Below, piece after piece: positions 45,101-61,925 of a DNA stretch of 64,000 bases. Under the pieces are notes generated by a model. That model was not told the origin of the DNA. It worked only from the letters and a program-made list of their open reading frames with translations, and ran no database searches. The translations under genes were made by a program, and so were the position numbers. Source of the DNA: Chondrilla cf. caribensis (lineage: Eukaryota; Porifera; Demospongiae; Chondrillida; Chondrillidae); contig OZ026563.1 of NCBI GenBank assembly GCA_964020155.1, positions 2,048,940-2,112,939 of the forward strand, read 5' to 3'. How positions within the stretch are numbered: the first letter of the stretch is position 1; every line of letters begins with the position of its first letter.

Positions 45101-45361
45101 TTTGTGCGTTCCAGCATTCTCGGAGAGATCACAAACGGTACAAGAAGCGGACTTCTTTGGGTCTGGCTCGACTTTTGCCTGTAATTTGCCGCTGGTACGA
45201 ATATACCAGTAAAAACTGGCCGATGCGACGAAAGCACCGCCGAGAATCAAAGCTCCTTTGTTTCTGATCACACCAACTGACAACGAATATTTCCTGAACG
45301 GTAGCATCGCGGTGTTTCTCTTCACTCCCTTTTTAAAGACACAACTAACGGCTGACGCCAT
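42129..45361 (-). CDS. PTGES2: Prostaglandin E synthase 2 (membrane-associated, thioredoxin/GST fold)
   Basis: Five exons, high to low: 45361-44739, 43932-43864, 43144-43013, 42728-42611, 42275-42129 (TGA). Phases join; about 362 aa (human 377). After a basic N-terminus there is a membrane segment (~37-53, GALILGGAFVASASFYW), then the glutaredoxin-like domain with the CxxC site CPFC (~99-102) and HVPFAMVGDTQVCDSS, then the all-helical GST-C part: WRQWVDDMLVH, PSEALMAMEYI, KYAGAVAMYF, LGGSTPNLADLAVYGVL. Family role: PGH2 isomerisation in vitro, and glutathione and heme binding at Golgi or mitochondrial membranes. An in-frame ATG at 45451 would add 30 residues; 45361 gives a more usual N-terminus. 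Divergent from SGPL1. Confidence 0.94.
42740..42925. repeat. (CATA)n tetranucleotide tract
   Basis: Imperfect CATA/CATACATA repeats with CGTA interruptions in a PTGES2 intron, starting just outside the exon ending at 42728. Confidence 0.9.
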
Positions 45362-46531
45362 TTTGTTCGATCTGTCGGTTAAAAAATCGATTTTTATAGG
45401 CAGGATAAATTGACTTACCTCCAAACAATTGTTTAACAGATATCCCGTCATTGTGAATGAAGGGCAATGCTCGTTGTATGAACTATCATGTTGACGATTT
45501 ACATACTGTACATTCAGCTGGAAAGTAGTTCAATGGTAACATCGAGATGGAAAATTAAATTGGAGAGAAAGCCTGATTGTTTTCTTTGGGGGTGTGGCTG
45601 TAACGCAAAAAACCGACAAAAACGGCGGAACTCAACTGAGTGAGATACATGACAACAAGGTTGATACAAATAGAAGTTATTACAAAATATTCCAATCTTA
45701 TAAGAATTAATGAAAAAATACACGTAATAAAAATGCTAACTAACTTGAAATTTTATGTTGCGGAACCCTAATGTGTAATGTTATTATTCACTATAAGTAC
45801 TATAGTGTATTATTTGTTGAAGATGTACATGAGGACTATCTGTTGCAAAGTGAGTGATATTTTCATTGCGTTCAAATCACTCTGCTACATATTGCACTAG
45901 GCAGTGTCCATGCATATGGTGCTTTGGGGTCTGTCATGAAATATTCGGTCCCCCTGGACCAAATGTGTCAAAAAAATATTATTATAACCTTGCCCCCAAG
46001 TGTCCATATGATACAATCCAGTATGGGGGTGCTACTGACCACTTGATAACTGTCCTGGTAATTTCACACTTGGTTGCTGATTTCCAAAGGCTGTCCAGTG
46101 TCCACATCCAACTTACCAATGCAATTCTCATGCATGCATATGTTCATGTTGTTGGTGCAGACCTAGCGGTGACAACTAGATGTGTTTTTGCCCATCACAA
46201 GAGATCCTGAGTGTCCATATGATATGTATTAACACATACTTTTGTATGTACATTTCAATATGGAGGTGCTATGGGCATCTTGGTGACTGGCCGCCGGGAT
46301 AACTTCACTTTTTGTTGCTGGTTGCCACAAGCTAGCCAGTGTCCATATCAAATCTATCAATAAAACTTCCGATGCATGCATAAATCGGAAGCTGGAAAAG
46401 GTCTTCGTCGGAAGCCATAAGGAAAAGGGGCTGGCTACGCGAGACTACCATCTTTGTTACATCAGAATCCGCTGAACACGTTGTGCTGACTCGTCTACTA
46501 CCTTCCGTGCTTCGTGTACTTGATCGAAGCT
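45362..46531. other. Divergent PTGES2 / SGPL1 intergenic region
   Basis: About 1.2 kb shared by two head-to-head genes. It contains a diverged tandem duplication (45990-46390) and no CpG-like island. Promoters of both genes must lie here. Confidence 0.7.
45990..46390. repeat. ~190 bp diverged tandem duplication
   Basis: Copy 1 (about 45998-46150) and copy 2 (about 46208-46390) share, in order, GTGTCCATATGATA, TATGG.GGTGCTA, TTGGTTGCTG-like text, CCAGTGTCCA, and CATGCATA near the end. Noncoding; it lies upstream of SGPL1. Confidence 0.75.
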
Positions 46532-49109
46532 ATGTTGAAAAGAATCGCACTTATTGCCATCCTACACGGTGTCGGTTTCCTGCTTTGGCAGAACAAGGAC
46601 ACGCGGCTCATGATTATGAAAGAATTGGAAGAAATTCGACAGCTGGCCAACCATTACGGAGGGATGGTTGAGCCTTGGCAATTGGCTTTCCTTTCCATCG
46701 GGTCCACTCTTATATTCCTTAGTATCCTTTCCTTCTTGTTTCAAGATGAACCGTTGAGTGTACGTATAAAGACTTACATGTTCAAGAAAGTTCGCTCCCT
46801 ACCGTTCATCGGTGCCAAGATCAAGAGCGAACTGGCTTCAGCCAACAAGCAAATATACAGCTCGTCTTTTGCGCCCAAACCCGGAGAAGAGTTCATCACT
46901 GAGTTGCCCAAGTGTGGTATGTCTAAGGAGAACATCGTGAAGAGAATAACGAGTCTGAAAGGGTCTGAATCGTTGTCAGTTTGGGAGAAAGGGATGGTGT
47001 CGGGCACCGTGTACAGTGGCGCGGAGGAACTGACCGAACTGACCACGGAAATTTTCAGGATGACCTCTTGGTCCAATAACCTTCACCCCGAAGTGTTCCC
47101 CTTCACTCGTAAGCTGGAAGCAGAGACCATTAAGATGTGTTGTAGTATGTTCCATGGTGGTCCTGACGCATGCGGGGTGCTGACTGCTGGGGGAACCGAG
47201 AGCATAATAATGGCCATGATGGCCTACAGACAGATGGCCTATGAGAGAGGGATCAGAAAGCCTGAGATCGTCTGCGCTGTTACCACACACTGTGCTTTTG
47301 ACAAAGCAGCCAACTACTTCAGCATGAGGATCGTTCATGTGCCAGTGGACAAGAAGACTGGAAAGTGCAACATGAAAGCCATGTCTCGCACCATCACCTC
47401 CAGCACAATTGTTCTCATCGGTTCTGCTCCTAGCTTTCCCCATGGCATCATAGACCCCATCGAGGAGATTGCCGCACTGGCCATAAAGAAGCGTATTTTC
47501 ATGCACGTTGATTGTTGCCTTGGAGGCTTTGTCTTGCCCTTCATGGAGGATGCTGGGTTCCCCATCCCTCCCTTCGACTTCAGAGTTAAGGGAGTCACAA
47601 GCATATCATGTGACACGCACAAGTACGGCTTCACACCAAAGGGGTCCTCAGTTGTACTGTATGCTAACAGCAAGTTGAGGCAGTACCAGTATTTTGTGGC
47701 CACAGACTGGCCTGGAGGTGTTTACGCATCTCCCTCTGTAGCAGGCAGTAGGCCAGGAGCTCCAGCATCTATGGCTTGGGCCACGATGATGTACATGGGT
47801 CGTCAGGGGTATGTCGACAGTGTCACTAAGATGGTGAGGACAACTCGCTATATAGAATCCGAGATGCGCAAGATTGATGAAATCTTTGTGTTTGGCAAGC
47901 CACAAGTTACGGTGATTGGGTTTGGATCAAGCAAGTTTGATATCTTCCGTCTGAGCAATTTTCTGGCTGAAAAGGGTTGGAATCTCAATCCTCTGCAGTT
48001 CCCTTCCAGTATTCACGTTTGTGTCACCATGTGCCACACCAAGGTGAGTGTTTACCTGTACGTGTGTGTCAATATGTCTATGTGTGTGGGGGTGGGAATG
48101 GGGGGATTGCTTGATTCTGAATTCAATGTCACACTCTGTGGTTTGTGTTTGGCTCCTTGTAATGTTGTGTCATAATCACAACAGAAGGGCCTTTTCCTGT
48201 TAAGGACTGTCTTTCAACAATAGCAGGAAGGTGTAGCATGTATGGAAATGTTGGTTTCCTTTTGAAAACAAGTTTCAGTGTGTGATATTGTTTCAGTTCC
48301 GTGTTGTAGTTGGCACCGTGCATTTGCTAACCACGAAATCTCCAATCCGGTCACATTGATAGCCCTGCTCTACATCAAATAACCCACCACCACCACCACC
48401 ACCACCACCACCACTCCAGTACTAGGATGAGTGCACATGTACATATCAAAAATTTGATAACAGAAAAGACTTGTCTATGATGTTGTTCTTAACCTTTGAA
48501 AAAAATCCACAATGTCTTCATTCCAGTGGGATTTTAATAGTAGCCTGTTAGGCTATTGGGCTTATCCAGTGTAAATAAGACTACCTATGCTATGTTCCCC
48601 TTATTTCACAATGTACATATTTTGTGAAGATTCTACTGTGGAGACTCTATGCTTACATAACATGGAAAGTATGTGTACGTTTGTGTCATACAGTGTAACA
48701 GGGTTATTGATTACCCTGGTTAGCACATACAGTACTTCTGGCTAGTGTATACACTTCACTCAGTCCCTAGCTCATGTATCCTATGTCAACCAGTACTGAT
48801 AGCAAGTACTTCTGATGAGAAGTACAGATTTGACGTACCCTTCAGAGTACTTGCTAAGCAAGTTCGGTTATAGTCTTGGATGTTCACCGCCTCTCTTTCT
48901 CTTTCCTCGCACAGGAAGGTGTGGCTGACCGATTTCTACAAGACGTCAAAGATGGAGTGGCAGCCATAATGAAAGACCCCAAGAAGAGGACCACTGGAGC
49001 CGGAGCAATGTATGGCACAGCTCAGACCATCCCGGACCGATCCCTGGTCAAGGACATCGCCAGAATTTACCTTGACCTCTGCTACTCAACAAGTCCTCTG
49101 GAAGATTAA
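46532..49109 (+). CDS. SGPL1: Sphingosine-1-phosphate lyase
   Basis: Two exons, 46532-48043 and 48915-49109 (TAA), giving 568 aa, the same length as human SGPL1. A lumenal N-terminus is followed by a membrane segment (roughly residues 50-70, [18 protein letters not shown]). The PLP fold type I domain shows [16 protein letters not shown] and DTHKYGF, with the Schiff-base lysine at about residue 364, then [13 protein letters not shown]. The C-terminus [15 protein letters not shown] is typical. It cleaves sphingosine-1-phosphate to phosphoethanolamine and hexadecenal, the exit step of sphingolipid breakdown, at the ER membrane facing the cytosol. I chose the ATG at 46532; the frame extends upstream only through non-ATG codons. 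Only one intron, which carries a MITE and a CCA repeat. Confidence 0.96.
48384..48416. repeat. (CCA)n trinucleotide repeat
   Basis: About ten CCA units in the single SGPL1 intron. Confidence 0.95.
48691..48872. mobile_element. MITE family C, copy 2
   Basis: CACTTCACTCAGTCCCTAGCTCATGT-type text, CTATGTCAACC, AGCAAGTACTTCTGATGAGA and TACTTGCTAAGCAAGTTCGG match 26784-26958 in order. The left end is partly altered. It ends 42 bp before the SGPL1 exon 2 acceptor. Confidence 0.75.
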
Positions 49110-49512
49110 CTAGTATAGATATCCTCGGACATATTATTTATAATCAAAGTATTAATCTATAAATTATGTTCTATTAATGTGTGTGCATGCTTAATGTAAA
49201 TACATAATGCTCTTAAGTATCTATTTGAATAATGCTGAAGATTTATATATCCCATATCCGGTCTGCAAGTTATGACTTCAATGTTCCTACTCTTGTTGGT
49301 CATCGACAGCTGATGCTGAGACAGTGAGATAAAATGGCGGGTGTGAGGTTGGTCGCGCTAGACCCGCAATCCTTTTCAATATGGCGGCGCGGTAGCTGGA
49401 TAGTTCCGAGTCTGCTTATCGCGACTTCTGATATAACTTTTGCATTTTTGTGGAAGCTGAAGTGGCATCGTACAACTACACCCAAAGGATTTGGGCGCTT
49501 CAGGTGGTACCG
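49110..49512. promoter_or_regulatory. SGPL1-DARS2 spacer with two ATGGCGG boxes
   Basis: AAAATGGCGGG (about 49331-49341) and CAATATGGCGGC (about 49377-49388) resemble YY1 sites, which in animals often mark 5' UTRs of nuclear-encoded mitochondrial genes. They lie 125-180 bp before the DARS2 start. The first part is SGPL1 3' UTR and AT-rich DNA. Confidence 0.55.
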
Positions 49513-55359
<5,847 letters not shown>

Positions 55360-55445
55360 TAGTGGCACACTGTTATCGTGGTATTGTTTTCTACGCCTAT
55401 GGGCATTTGTTATTCACTCCACTGGCGGTTATTCGGACAGGGAAA

Positions 55446-58400
55446 ATGGCCGCCGAACGGTTAGGCCCGTTGTCTTTGTTAATTCTCATTAGTTTATCTG
55501 GTGGGGTAGTTGGTGGGACGGATACGTGTTTCGACCTTGGATTTACATCAAACCTGCTATGTAGCTCGTGTGACGAACTGAAACAGTTCTCCCTCGATAA
55601 ACTTGAAGATAGTTGTCGTTCGTGTTGTCAGAAGGAAGACGAGAAGATGAACGTGGCTAAGGTAAGAGTCATTCATGTCAGTTTTATTGAATTATATCGT
55701 GGTCACGTTTAGTGGAATGTCTGTAAAATTGTAGTAATTTCGATCGCGGTATACTTCCGGTCACTGAAGAATAACGTTTTCTACTTCGAAATACTAAGAA
55801 TTTGAGGACAACAACAGTGTTCGCGATCGACTGGTAATGATAACTCCTATATAGCTACAACATACCTGATAGTAAAGTCAGCCACTTGTTTCCCGTGTGC
55901 TGCATGCTGGTCGAACCATGATCGGAATTACCCTTGTTTACCTAATAGGTTAACTACCTTTACACTGTGTTGTGTTGAATAAATACTATCGATCATGTAT
56001 TTATCGCGATCGTCGGTTATTGTTGCGTCCACGGTGTTGAGGTTTACAGTCTAGTGTGTTTCATCTACGGTCTCTGGTTTCATCACTTGTAAGATGGCTT
56101 ATTGTGGTCAGCCTGTCTAATGCACCAGTGGTAATGGAGTATGGGGATAACGAGTCTTTGGGACAGTATTTAGTTCAAGTGGACAATGTTAGTAGCAGAG
56201 TGGAGTGTAGCAGCATACGTAGTTTAGAGTCTATGGTAGCAGTGAGTCTGGAGACATTAATGTTATTCTTCATAAATACCACTCATCAAAGATCAATATT
56301 CCAAGCAGGACTGTTGGGACAGTGTAGAAGTTTGAGTTAAGCAAGTTTGACAAACATACTTTCACCCACCCCTTGGGAAGATTCTCCCAAGCATAGTTGG
56401 AGCGTTACATAGTTTAGAGTGTCTATGGTTGGAGGAGGTCTGGCTCCATCAATTGAGGCAATTTTGCTCAAAGAGAAATAATGGAACATTGATCACTTTA
56501 ATCTTGGTACTGTTTGGAAAGTACGTACATACTGTAGGTATGGAAAGGAAAAGTTAGTGGTGGCTACCTTCAGTGGATTTCCCTGAAATATAGCAAGTTT
56601 CTCCAAGATATTTATATGGACTGCACACCAGAAAGTACCGGCAATTGTCAGACTGCTGAATCACCACCCCCACTCCACCCCCACTGATATTTCCAGCTCT
56701 ACAGTAACCAATTCAGTCACATGTTGTCAGAACCATTTTCGTCTTTATGTACATGTACCAGGTGGGCAGTGGGCATCATTTGCTTTCATCACTTGTCTTA
56801 ACACTCAGTAGCTAATGGTTCTTCTCTTTCAAAGCTGTAAGCATTGAACATAGTCATACTAACAAATCAATTTACACTTTATACAGCTGCACCATAGTTG
56901 TAGTGGTATCTGTGGCTCCACAGACACTTACAAAACATGTGACAATCACATGTTCAATGGTTGATGTAAGATTGTTTTTATTGAGTATCTTACGTATGTT
57001 GACACAACAGACAGCAGTTGAGTGGCTAGGCTGGCAGTAGTATCTTGACCTCTAAACCTTGACATAATCTGGACAACCCAAAGGGTCAAATGTAATTAAT
57101 AACACTGAATTATGGTATCAATTACAAAGTGCTATTCCTAGGCTATCGAAATGCACCACAATGAATATTGTTGTGGGTCACAACTTTCAATTTGATGTGT
57201 CCGCATTTCATTTCAATCACTATTGATTTTCATGAAGTCTGAGAATGATGCTGTTTATAGCCATGAAGTTTGTACACTGTCCAGCCATTCTGCTGATGTA
57301 CTGTTCAAGGTGCAGTCCAACTTGCTTAGTACGTACCTGCTTACCTTGAAGGTCACACCAAATTTGTACTACTGATCAGAGGTACGTACTATCAGTTACA
57401 TGACCCTGGGACCAAGTGAAGTGTATGTACTAACCAGGCGTATGCACTGACCAGGATACATAACTGAGAACGTAGCACTGTATTTTATGTGACAGGAGAC
57501 CCTTTGAGGTAACCCAGTAGACTGAGGGGATGTATCAGTGTTATTAATCTGTGTGTGTGTGTAGTGAGTCGTGGATTTGAGAAGATATTCATACTTATGT
57601 GAATATAGAGTAGATATGGAATATCTGTGATCTCACTCAGTGTAGAGTTAGGGCCAGTTAAGTGGTCTTAACAATGTACAGTGGTCCTAACTTTGTGGCA
57701 AGCACTCCTAGTCCTGCACCACAGTACAGACTTCCTGGGAGCAGAATGTAGTAGTCCTACTGCTGAGGTGGTCTCTTAGGTGGGTTCTATCATATCATGA
57801 ATGTCCATGGTCAAGATAGTGCCTTGCAGGTCATGTTGAGTCGTTTTCAGAGTTGAGGACACAAACGAGTAGCTCTTTCTCCTAGGTATCATCTTAAAAA
57901 ACCTTACCAATGGTGCTGAATGTGTATAGTACCCATTACACTACCTTCCTCAATTAGGTGTAATCCTGGAATAATTTTATACTATTGTTTTGATATTGGT
58001 TTACCACTGGTACATAGCAAGTGGTCAGTTAGGAAGGGTGTATGGTTAACCAAGAGGATGTTAGCCACATCACCAGACAGTGTGTGACATTGTACAATAT
58101 TTCAGTGTGGTCACCAGAATGGAAATAAAGTAGGGTATCTTTGTGTATGTGTGGAACATTTTTGAGGGGTATAAATAAAGCAGTCATACAACAACGGCCG
58201 ACAGTACAATTGTATATAAAAACAGTGTAAAGTATAAACAGTGTTCTTGCCAGGCTGAATTTGCAGGGCAGCCCGCCCTTTTTAGATTTAAAATTCTACT
58301 TTATTTGTAAGGATTATTCCTTTCCTGAAACAGTTTGCTCCTCTTGTATCAGCTGTTTAGATAACATGAGGCAATAAACATATGTGGGTATGCAGAACAG

Positions 58401-59768
58401 ACGGATTGACGCCATTTTTGCAAATTAATTAACCACGTTGGTGCGTACCCACACGTGTCGTTGGAAAGAACTTGCACTGATTATTATTTCGTATTTCTAA
58501 TCTCGTTGAGCAAGAGAAGTGCTGGTAACAACAATTTACCCCAAGGTAAACACAGACCAACAGGATTTAATCCTGAATGGGGTAATGATTTCCCATTTGC
58601 GCTGTATGCTGAGGATGCATCTGGTGCTGGTGGCATGTTTTGTTCTGCTGTTGAGGCAAAGCTCAGAGGAGACATTGTGCAAGCTTTTGGTGCAGAGTGC
58701 ACAAAAATGCCTTGATTGGTGCATTTCAGTGTATGTATTGGCTGACCAAGCAAGAAACTGTCCACACAACAATGCCCACATTACCCTACATTAGTGTAGT
58801 GTAATGAGTTAAAACGTCGAATTTCAATTTTTTCATCATAACCATCCTCGTCCTTGTGGCTCAGCTATTTTTATTAATACTAGGGGTGTCTCAACATTGA
58901 CATTATGATGCTATAGAAATAACCCATCACCCTTTTAATTTTTTTCTCGTGACTACATTGATAAACAATATGTTATACACTACTCAACAGTAAAACCACA
59001 TTGAGATACGTACATTGATCATTTGAAGAGGGGTGCAGGGGGTATTTTGAGTCATGATGAAGGGTACTTCGGGTCTCAAGAAGGGTTCTGTACCCTTCGA
59101 AAATGACCTAGAGACCACACTGCCATATTTAATATTAGTTAGAACAGCTACCTGTTTGTAACCTGTAGCAGGGATTGTAGCCTGTTGTGTACATTCTGTA
59201 GTATCAGTTGTTATGGGAATCTTTCATGATAACCTGTTCCTCTTAAACCTTAGAAATCCAGGGGTTACAGGCACATTGGATGCATGTGATTTATGTGTGT
59301 GTTGTGCATGTGTTTGTGTAAGTATGCGGATGATAATGTGGATAAATATGAAACCCCTCCGTGTGTTTGTGTGTACATGCTGATACAAACTGCTGTCATT
59401 TGCACTTTGTAGTCACTTACCTGTGGCCACAGCCCTCTGCATGTAGTAATTGTATTGCATGACTTCAAAAACATCTCTTTTCACTCTTTTTTCTCTTAGT
59501 ATGCATCAGCCATCCTTGAAGTGTGTAGCTGAAAGTTGGGGAGATTTCCCCAAATACAGGGTACGTGTGTGGTGAAAATTCTTGTATGTACTTGCATAAA
59601 TTCTTGGTATTATGTCATGAATCAGAAGTTCATTAAAAATGCTATGAAGCTTGAATTTCATTGTTCCGGTGTCTTTTGTAACCATTTTCATGTCATTTTC
59701 TGTAGCCTTTGTGAAGGGGCCCAAACCAAAAAGATTTCCTACTTTGCAAATTAAGGTGTGTTTGTGTT

Positions 59769-59841
<73 letters not shown>

Positions 59842-60677
59842 AATGTCCATGTGTTTATGTGTGTATGTGTGTATGGTACATGTACATACTTACGCACATT
59901 GTGTGCTCTAGGTAGATAATTCCAACTGTATCCAGGTACATGTATGAATATGCAACATTAGTATAAGTACTGTAATATTATTACTAGATGAATGTGCCAC
60001 ATAACATATCCATATAGAATACCCAATGGTCCAAACAGTGGTCTCTGTAGACATTAGGGCATTGTAAAAAAGGTATTCCAGTTATGATCACTTAAGATAA
60101 TGGACAAGTTTTGGGGAGTACTGCTGTGTTGGTTTTGTTTGTATAACTTGGTATGGCTACAGTACGGAATACAGCATAATACCATTACTTTGTATTGTCT
60201 GGTGGTTTGTGATCAAACTCAATTGAGTTGCCAAAGTGAAGAACCCCTTTCTATACCAATGTGTACGCATACTTATGTAGTATAAGCGTGGAGCTGACCC
60301 AATCCTCAAGCTCATCAATGATTCCAACGAGGTGGAAGACACATTGGCGTGAGTAGCAGGACCTGTTGTTGTAACTATGTTGTGTTTTGTGTGTACAGAC
60401 TCCCACACCCTGTTGATGGTTGATATTGTTGTATGTTGAAGCCACACTTGTGTGTGTTTGGTATACCATGTTGTTTAGCTAATTGTAGACAACACGACTG
60501 CTTTGTGCACAATGGACTGTATACTCTGCAACCATCTCACCAGAACACATAGTTATTGTGCTGTGTCTGCATACACTATTATCATGACATTGCTACCTTT
60601 ACAGCATTGACAAGTGGGACACAGACACTGTGGAAGAATTCCTAGTAGAGAAGATGGCAAGTGTTCACTCTGTGTAA
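55446..60677 (+). CDS. SELENOF: Selenoprotein F (15 kDa ER selenoprotein), with in-frame UGA
   Basis: Five exons: 55446-55661, 59500-59560, 59706-59755, 60281-60348, 60605-60677 (TAA); 155 residues if the TGA at 59530-59532 is read as selenocysteine. A hydrophobic signal peptide (LSLLILISLSGG) is followed by the Cys-rich UGGT-binding part (GFTSNLLCSSCDEL, CRSCCQKE), then YASAILEVCSU-KLGRFPQIQ with the CxU-type redox site (C81-S82-U83), then the thioredoxin-like tail KYKRGADPILKL and DTVEEFL. Human SELENOF (165 aa) has CGU at the same place. Role: ER thiol-redox partner of UDP-glucose:glycoprotein glucosyltransferase. Reading the TGA as a stop would leave 82 residues and lose the conserved downstream exons. 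A SECIS hairpin lies at 60758-60802. The first intron is 3.8 kb; the rest are short. Confidence 0.95.
57313..57480. mobile_element. MITE family C, copy 3
   Basis: Begins CAGTCCAACTTGCTTAGTACG and ends AGAACGTAGCACTG before TA. Its interior matches copies 26784 and 48691 in the opposite orientation. Lies in SELENOF intron 1. Confidence 0.75.
58495..58715 (+). pseudogene. Possible transposon-derived zinc-finger fragment in SELENOF intron
   Basis: A plus-strand frame reads HRPTGFNPEWGNDFPFALY, then a GMFCSAV segment, and stops. The pattern GFN..W...FP....(x)GMFC recalls the TTF-type zinc finger of hAT-like or ZNF862-type proteins, but the second Cys pair is not visible and there is no start context. 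It is probably a decayed insertion. Weak evidence. Confidence 0.3.
59756..59837. repeat. (GT)n tract directly forming a splice donor
   Basis: SELENOF exon 3 ends AAG and continues GTGTGTTTGTGTTTGTG into a pure GT run. The donor lies inside the repeat. Confidence 0.93.
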
Positions 60678-60757
60678 ATCATTCCAACTCTCCTTCACTT
60701 TGCCTTTGGTTATCCTTTGATTAATTATTATTCTTAATAACCTGACATAGCTTATTT

Positions 60758-60802
60758 ATGAAGATCTTGTTTCAAACTGTTACACAGGTAGCAAGATCTG
60801 AT
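60758..60802 (+). promoter_or_regulatory. SECIS element of SELENOF
   Basis: ATGA (60758-60761), then AGATCTTG (60762-60769) pairing perfectly with CAAGATCT (60792-60799), then TGAT (60799-60802). The apical region TTTCAAACTG carries the unpaired AA. This is the layout of a eukaryotic SECIS, 81 nt after the stop codon. Confidence 0.88.
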
Positions 60803-61002
60803 GTGTTAAGCTTATGTTTATCTTTAATGTATTTCATCTTAAATTCAATTGATGTGTTCTGAGAATAAATTACACCATGTGATATCTTTACACATATTTT
60901 GTGTACATTGAATTAGATCAGATTAATTGTATCCGGCTGCAATTTGCTATGTAAAGTATGTACGTACGTACCATGTACCATTAAGTACCATGTACCATGT
61001 GA

Positions 61003-61152
61003 AGTGAATGGTCATTAATCCACCGTAATTCGGTTTCAAAAAATATGGTGGACTAATGATTTTGACAGATCAATCGATTATTCATTAGTACTTGTATAAT
61101 AATTACTATTATATTGGTACTGGGAAATTGTGGCAAATTAGTGAATACACTG
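61003..61152. mobile_element. MITE family B, diverged copy
   Basis: AGTGAATGGTCATTAATCCACC at the left, TTATATTGGTACTGGGAAATTG inside, AGTGAATACACTG at the right. Same family as 50852-51012. Confidence 0.75.
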
Positions 61153-61925
61153 TATAATATATAGATCATAATGGCACAATAATATGTTCCATGACTATTA
61201 GTTGAAGCCATCTATAGCTATATAGCTAGACAGGCAGTTCCTACATTTGGGTTCAGGAGCACATGTTATGACCTGTAGAGATCATGCATGGCCTGCACTT
61301 GTACAGTGTGTGTGTATTGAGAGTATAGACACAATACCATACTCTGTGAAAAGCTCAACAGAGTACATACAGCATAACATGCATGTGATTTGTTTTAGTT
61401 TTTTTTATTCAGATATATAATGGTAGTTGTATATAATATGGTATTTGAACAAAAGAACAGAATACTGCCTTCATTCTGAAGTATTCACTTCAAGAGCTCT
61501 AGAATAATTTTATATTTACAGTAAATATGTAATTTTACAACTAGGAGTAGCATGCATTATTTTTGTAATATTATTATTAATGATTTACTTAACATTGTTA
61601 GACTCTACAATATATTATCACTATTCGATAAAATTCACGAGTGTATAATTGTCGACATTTGTCTTATCATATGGACCAGCACAATACAATGTAATGACAG
61701 CATTATTGCATCTCAAAGAATGACGCATACATACATACATAATATAAACAAACTGGAGCTACATCAGTGTGTCCACAGACAGGACAAAATAACTCGTGAC
61801 CTTGTTCGGTAAACAATACATCACAACTTGCGGGAACAGTGACAACATGTAAGAATACTCAGTCAAAAGATAAAAGAGATAAACCACAGTACACAAGTGT
61901 AGGTTTAAGCACGTGAAGAGTCTAC

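Larger units (their letters stand above)
60678..61925. other. Convergent SELENOF / Kelch-like 3' region
   Basis: Contains the SECIS (60758-60802), a polyadenylation signal AATAAA (60864-60869) for SELENOF, a diverged MITE (61003-61152) and AT-rich DNA toward the Kelch-like stop. No other gene seen. Confidence 0.75.

Noticed and set aside
46514..46531. Upstream extension of SGPL1
   Set aside because: The extra codons contain no ATG (the frame begins with GTG); the ATG at 46532 gives exactly the usual family length.
56056..56340. 94-residue frame in SELENOF intron 1
   Set aside because: No homology recognised, no splice support and ordinary composition; probably chance.
59530..59532. TGA as a disabling stop (pseudogene)
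   Set aside because: It is at the family's selenocysteine position, downstream exons are conserved, and a SECIS is present.
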